Below, in pieces: positions 60,858-64,000 of a stretch of DNA of 64,000 nucleotides. Both the position numbers and the translations under genes were made by a program. Positions within the stretch are counted from its first letter, which is position 1. Every line of letters begins with the position of its first letter. The notes under the pieces are model-generated. The model saw only the letters and a program-made list of their open reading frames with translations. It was not told where the DNA came from and made no database searches. This DNA comes from Pyropia yezoensis (lineage: Eukaryota > Rhodophyta > Bangiophyceae > Bangiales > Bangiaceae). The DNA lies in the NCBI GenBank assembly GCA_009829735.1, contig CM020618.1, forward strand, positions 40,105,030 to 40,169,029. Direction: 5' to 3'.

Positions 60858-60898
60858 AGCGCTCCGCGTCGACGACCGGGAGCGCTCCGCGTCGACGA
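60858..60898. repeat. 23-bp tandem-repeat block, right of the CACTA-like element
   Basis: Two units of AGCGCTCCGCGTCGACGACC (60858-60898) followed by GGTGGGTGTGATCC, which recurs at 62804-62817. Confidence 0.75.
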
Positions 60899-61434
60899 CG
60901 GTGGGTGTGATCCCGGTGGATGAAATGGAGGTATGTAGCTTTCCACTTTTTGCAGCAGCTTGCTATCTAACTATTTACGATGTGCGCTTGTTGACTGTTT
61001 CTATGAAAATCAACTGCATAATGTAGGTACTATTCCCAGAGGGGATGTTTTGGGGTTTGGATTGGGCGGCGTAGCCGCCATGCTGGCAGCCACCCTGGCA
61101 GAGCCGGAAGATGCAACGATGGAAGCGCAAGTTGGGGGGGGGGGCAGGGGGCCCAACCAGGCAAGACGGTACAGGAACTGATCAGCAGAGAGAGAAAGGC
61201 GGGAGGGGTAGAGATGGGCACGGAAACGCGGGCGACTTACGCGTCCTGATTGTTAGCGGAAGGACGCAGGGAGGGAGAGGGGTATGAAGTGCAAAGTCTT
61301 CTGCCGCTTCCCAAAGGCGGGGAGGAGGCCCCCCTCCTGAAGCTGGTGTACCGTTCCACTGTGGCAGTTGGCCCGGTGGCCTATCCCTGCCTGACTCTGT
61401 TTCCCCATTCCCGCACGCGACCCTACTCAAAGGC
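60899..61434. other. Upstream region of the small secreted protein gene
   Basis: No gene seen. Ends with the TATA box at 61435. Confidence 0.45.
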
Positions 61435-61441
61435 TATATAT
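61435..61441 (+). promoter_or_regulatory. TATA box
   Basis: GGCTATATATGAGGG. With usual spacing a transcript would start near 61465 (CTCTCAGCAAC), about 245 bp before the coding region at 61710. Confidence 0.6.
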
Positions 61442-61709
61442 GAGGGCCCTGGGGACTCTCTCAGCAACAAAATCCGGGAGTCACAACACCGCGCTGTGCC
61501 TGCTCACGCCCTCTGTCTAAGTCGGCCGCCAGCCCACCCCCTCCATGTTCCACAGTTGCTCATCACGTGCATCCCTGCCCACGGTAACTCCATCCTTTTC
61601 CAACAAACTCTCCCTCACGCCTCCCTTACCCCCTTCGCCACCCTACTGCGCCCGGGTGAGCCGCGTCCCCCCCACTTTTCCGCCCGCCGCAAGAATGGCA
61701 TAATGCTCA

Positions 61710-62027
61710 GTGGCTTGCCTTCGTGCCGTTCTCCTGCTGCTCCTTGTGCTGGTGATGTGCCTGGCGGCTGCGTCGGAGGCGATGCACGTACAGTTTCGGC
61801 ACGACCCTCAAGGCGGGGTGTCTTCCCGTAACTGTGACTGGGTGGGGGGGAACATTGCGCAGGTAAAGACCCACAAGTGCGCACTGGTGTGCGCCCTGGT
61901 CCTGGACTGCACCCACTGGACGTGGAATGGGGACGCGGGGAACCAGTGCAGTTTGAAGCGGGGCTCTCGCTCGAAGTCCCAAGTCTTCTCTGCCGGCGGC
62001 GACAAGGCATGCGGCATCATGTACTGA
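61710..62027 (+). CDS. Small secreted Cys-rich PAN-like protein
   Basis: 105 codons. The first residues form a strong signal peptide (ACLRAVLLLLLVLVMCLAAA), followed by a short domain with six Cys: SSRNCDWVGGNI, KTHKCALVCALVLDCTHWTW, NQCSLKRGSRSK, KACGIMY. The pattern C...CALxCxxxxxCTHWTWN...CxLK...CGI resembles PAN/apple domains of secreted algal and oomycete proteins, which bind carbohydrate or protein. The frame has no ATG before the signal peptide: it begins with GTG at 61710 after an in-frame TAA at 61701-61703, and the first ATG (61755) would cut the signal peptide. ATG 61694 and 61703 lie in other frames. A 5' splice event, a small indel or a non-ATG start is possible. Confidence 0.6.
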   Translation: MACLRAVLLLLLVLVMCLAAASEAMHVQFRHDPQGGVSSRNCDWVGGNIAQVKTHKCALVCALVLDCTHWTWNGDAGNQCSLKRGSRSKSQVFSAGGDKACGIMY

Positions 62028-62636
62028 CGGGGCTGCGTAGGAGTGGGGGGTGCCGCCGACAAGAAGACAGGCCCCGCAGACGTTCCCTCTCCCCCTCACC
62101 CCCACCCGATGGCTGGCGTATGCATCACGTTCTGGTCTTCTCGCTTTGTCATTACTTTTCATGCTCTGGCCATTGAATTGATGCTGTGAGCACGGTTGGG
62201 TTGCTTTGGGCGGCGCGCAAGCGCCGTTCTCGGGCGGGTCGGGGCGCGACGGTGGCGGCGGCGGTATATTCTTTGGTAGGGTAGGGGCGGGACAGTGGTG
62301 GCGGCGGTGCCGTTTCTCGGAGGGGGGGGGGGGTGGCTTGAGCGGCTGCAATGGCGGAGCTGGGCACTGGTGTCGGCGTTTTCGTTGTGTGGGGGGGCGG
62401 GCGGGACGGTGGCGGCGGCGGTGTTTCTCGTGCGGGGGGGAGGGTGGGACGGTGGCGGCGGCGGAGAGGTTTCTTTCGCATAGTGGGGCAGCGGCTGTGG
62501 CCGTTGCGGCGTTGGCGGCTTCATCAGTGGAAGGCCGATGTTGGGGTAGGTAGGCGCCGCCGCTGGGAGGCACGAGCTAGGAAGACATGGAAGAACAAAT
62601 GACACAGTCGCACTCATGACCCACCCCACGCCTCTC
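62028..62636. other. Intergenic GGC/GGT-rich DNA, no gene
   Basis: 62250-62480 has degenerate GGTGGCGGCGGCGGT units with overlapping Arg/Gly or Pro frames on both strands. Confidence 0.5.
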
Positions 62637-62819
62637 CATGAGGATGGCGCGGGCCATAGTGGAGAGGGCTGGGGTGGAACTGCAGAGGATGAAGGCAGGG
62701 GGAGGGGCAGGGGGGCCCTGGTGGAAAAACAAAGGGGCGTTGAAGGCGGGGCGGCCGACAGGCGGCACGCCGCAGAGGGGGAGGTCGAGTGCTCAGCGTC
62801 GACGACGGTGGGTGTGATC
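62637..62819 (-). repeat. Partial duplication of the MRM1-like gene 5' end
   Basis: Closely matches 56650-56880 (ATGAGGA(T/G)GGCGCGGGCCAT ... GAGGGCAGGGGGAGGGGCAG ... GGCGGCCGACAGGCGGCACG). On the minus strand it retains the start region MARAILM but then diverges (MERRGVGHECD) and stops. It ends in GTCGACGACGGTGGGTGTGA, the same sequence that lies right of the CACTA-like element (60890-60910). Confidence 0.75.
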
Positions 62820-63311
62820 CTGCTGATTTTTGTTAGACAAGAAAATTATATTGATAAATGAATAGAGCCCTTTTCTTTAATATTTCAGGACGGTTGCGGT
62901 GCGTCGCGGCGCGGGGGCCGGCCGGCGCCAGAGCCCCCGCCGCAGCCGCACCCAGGGGGAAGAGCAAACCGCAGCAAAGGATGGCCAAAAGAAGGGGGTC
63001 GGTTGTGGGATGGGGGACCGGGGGCGGCATCAGCTGTCGCCCCCAGTCGCCACCACCACCACCACCACCACCCCCGCGCGCCATGTTGGGTTGGGGTGCG
63101 GGGCAACAGCCCGCAGCGCGCGTCAGGTTGCAGCAAGGCGAGGATGGGGGGGAAGGGGTAGGGGGGGGGGGGGGGGGGGGGGGGGGGGAAGGAAAGGGAG
63201 CATGGAGAGTACATAGTGTACCCTCCCCTCCACCCCCCCCCCTTGACCCCCACCACCACTCCCCCCGCCACGGGGGGAACGCCCCGAGACGGGCCGGGAG
63301 GAGGGGGAAGA
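62820..63311. other. GC-rich low-complexity region with poly-G
   Basis: A run of 28 G lies at 63161-63188; several Pro-rich or Gly-rich frames overlap. Probably the 3' flank of the minus-strand gene ending at 63312. Confidence 0.5.
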
Positions 63312-64000
63312 TCAAGGCTGCCGCGCGGCGGGCGCGGCAAAGACTGCGCGCATCAGCCGGGTGAGGCCAAACGCGGCCGACGCGGGCGCCGCCTCCTCGT
63401 CGGCGGCGGGCTCGTCGGCGGCGGGCGCCGCCTCTTCTTCGGCGGCGGGCTCGTCGGCGGGCGCCGCCTCCTCTTCGGCGGGCGCCGCCTCCTCTTCGGC
63501 GGGCGCCGCCTCCTCTTCGGCGGGCGCCGCCTCCTCTACCACGTCGGCCGCGGCCGGCGTCGGCACGGCGGCAGCCTCCGCGTCGGCCGCGGCCGGTGCT
63601 GGGTCGGCCGCGGCCGCATCGGCCGACGGGGCCGGCTCATCGGCGGCGGCAACCTCTTTGGCGCCCGTGTCGGCGGGCTTGTCCGCCACCTTGGGCGCGG
63701 CGGGTGCCTCTGCCTTGGGCACCGTGCACCAGCCGCCCTGCTCCACCGCCGGCCACTGGCACACGTCCTTGGGCTCGCCCCACGTCTTTTCGCCAGCCTT
63801 GACCAGCCGCTTGCACGTGCCCTTCTTGGCCGGCTCGGAGCCGGCGCCAAAGCAGCCCATCGGCGCCGCCCCGCACATCGTGCCCCCATCCTCGTCGCAC
63901 GGCGAGCCGGCCATGGCAATCACCTCGCAGCGGCCGTCGTTGCACTGACCCCAGCCGGCGCACACCACCCCCGCGCCCGGGTAGCACTGGCCGCCGGTGC
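63312..64000 (-). CDS. Cys-rich protein with Ala/Glu/Pro repeat tail (5' end outside window)
   Basis: The frame is open to the window edge; the nominal start at 63968 is GTG, so the N-terminus lies beyond 64000. The visible N-terminal part is Cys-rich with short spacing (GGQCYPGAGVVCAGWGQCND, GRCEVIAMAGSPCDEDGGTM, CGAAPMGCFGAG, GTCKRL, DVCQWP, GWCTVPK), as in disulfide-bonded extracellular domains. It is followed by about 130 residues of Ala/Pro/Glu/Asp with tandem EEEAAPA units (63455-63535) and a final FGLTRLMRAVFAAPAARQP. Stop 63312-63314. Likely secreted or cell-wall associated; family not recognised. Confidence 0.6.
   Translation of the reverse strand, partial: TGGQCYPGAGVVCAGWGQCNDGRCEVIAMAGSPCDEDGGTMCGAAPMGCFGAGSEPAKKGTCKRLVKAGEKTWGEPKDVCQWPAVEQGGWCTVPKAEAPAAPKVADKPADTGAKEVAAADEPAPSADAAAADPAPAAADAEAAAVPTPAAADVVEEAAPAEEEAAPAEEEAAPAEEEAAPADEPAAEEEAAPAADEPAADEEAAPASAAFGLTRLMRAVFAAPAARQP
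63455..63535. repeat. Tandem 21-bp repeats (EEEAAPA units)
   Basis: CTCCTCTTCGGCGGGCGCCGC recurs three to four times in tandem; each unit is a multiple of three and keeps the frame. Confidence 0.8.

Noticed and set aside
1-64000. CRISPR arrays, bacterial operons, tRNA or rRNA genes
   Set aside because: No spaced direct-repeat array, no cloverleaf or rRNA sequence was recognised; the gene set is eukaryotic.

Overview
The window looks like nuclear DNA of a eukaryote with a very GC-rich, intron-poor genome. Reasons: split coding regions with GT..AG introns of about 170 bp, eukaryote-only proteins (NB-ARC/TPR, USP5/isopeptidase-T-like, THOC5-like, organellar MRM1-like methylase, plant-type DHAR with a transit-peptide-like leader), a chromovirus and a Ty1/copia element, and long homopolymer and GCC/GGC tracts. 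A bangiophyte red alga of the Porphyra/Pyropia kind would fit, but that is inference; no ribosomal or organellar marker is present.

Layout. 1-4001: the 3' part of a large NB-ARC gene with about ten 138-bp TPR repeats. 4002-7249: low-complexity DNA without a supportable gene. 7250-35233: one Ty1/copia element on the minus strand that holds two younger insertions. Its 386-bp LTRs and a matching GTGTA target duplication (7245-7249, 35234-35238) frame it. An 11,750-bp DNA transposon (7298-19047; 17-bp inverted ends, AC duplication) splits one LTR, and a 9.2-kb Ty3/chromovirus (24107-33324) splits the region upstream of copia gag. Removing the DNA transposon gives an LTR of exactly 386 bp, the same as the other LTR.

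36047-37052: a secreted cysteine-containing protein of unknown role (minus), divergent from a dehydroascorbate reductase gene (38054 onward). The DHAR gene is cut by a second copy of the same chromovirus (38422-47803, GCCCT duplication) and resumes in frame at 47809-48316. A decayed USP5-like gene follows (48835-50647, minus), containing a third chromovirus fragment. Head to head with it is a THOC5-like gene (51281-53899), convergent with an MRM1/TrmH-type rRNA methylase (54188-56677, minus). 56881-60854 is a decayed CACTA-like DNA element inserted in a 23-bp tandem repeat upstream of the methylase. 61435-62027 holds a TATA box and a small secreted PAN-like protein; 62637-62819 duplicates the methylase 5' end; 63312-64000 is the 3' part of a Cys-rich, Ala/Glu/Pro-rich protein that runs off the window.

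Most notable: the chromovirus carries, between pol and its 3' LTR and on the opposite strand, a 704-codon open frame (intact in the second copy) ending in an RS/Arg-rich domain. It matches no family I recognise. The two copies have complementary damage: copy 1 has an open pol but a damaged antisense frame and chromodomain junction; copy 2 the reverse. Also notable are a canonical -1 slippery heptamer at the copia gag/pol junction and an unknown second gene in the DNA transposon.
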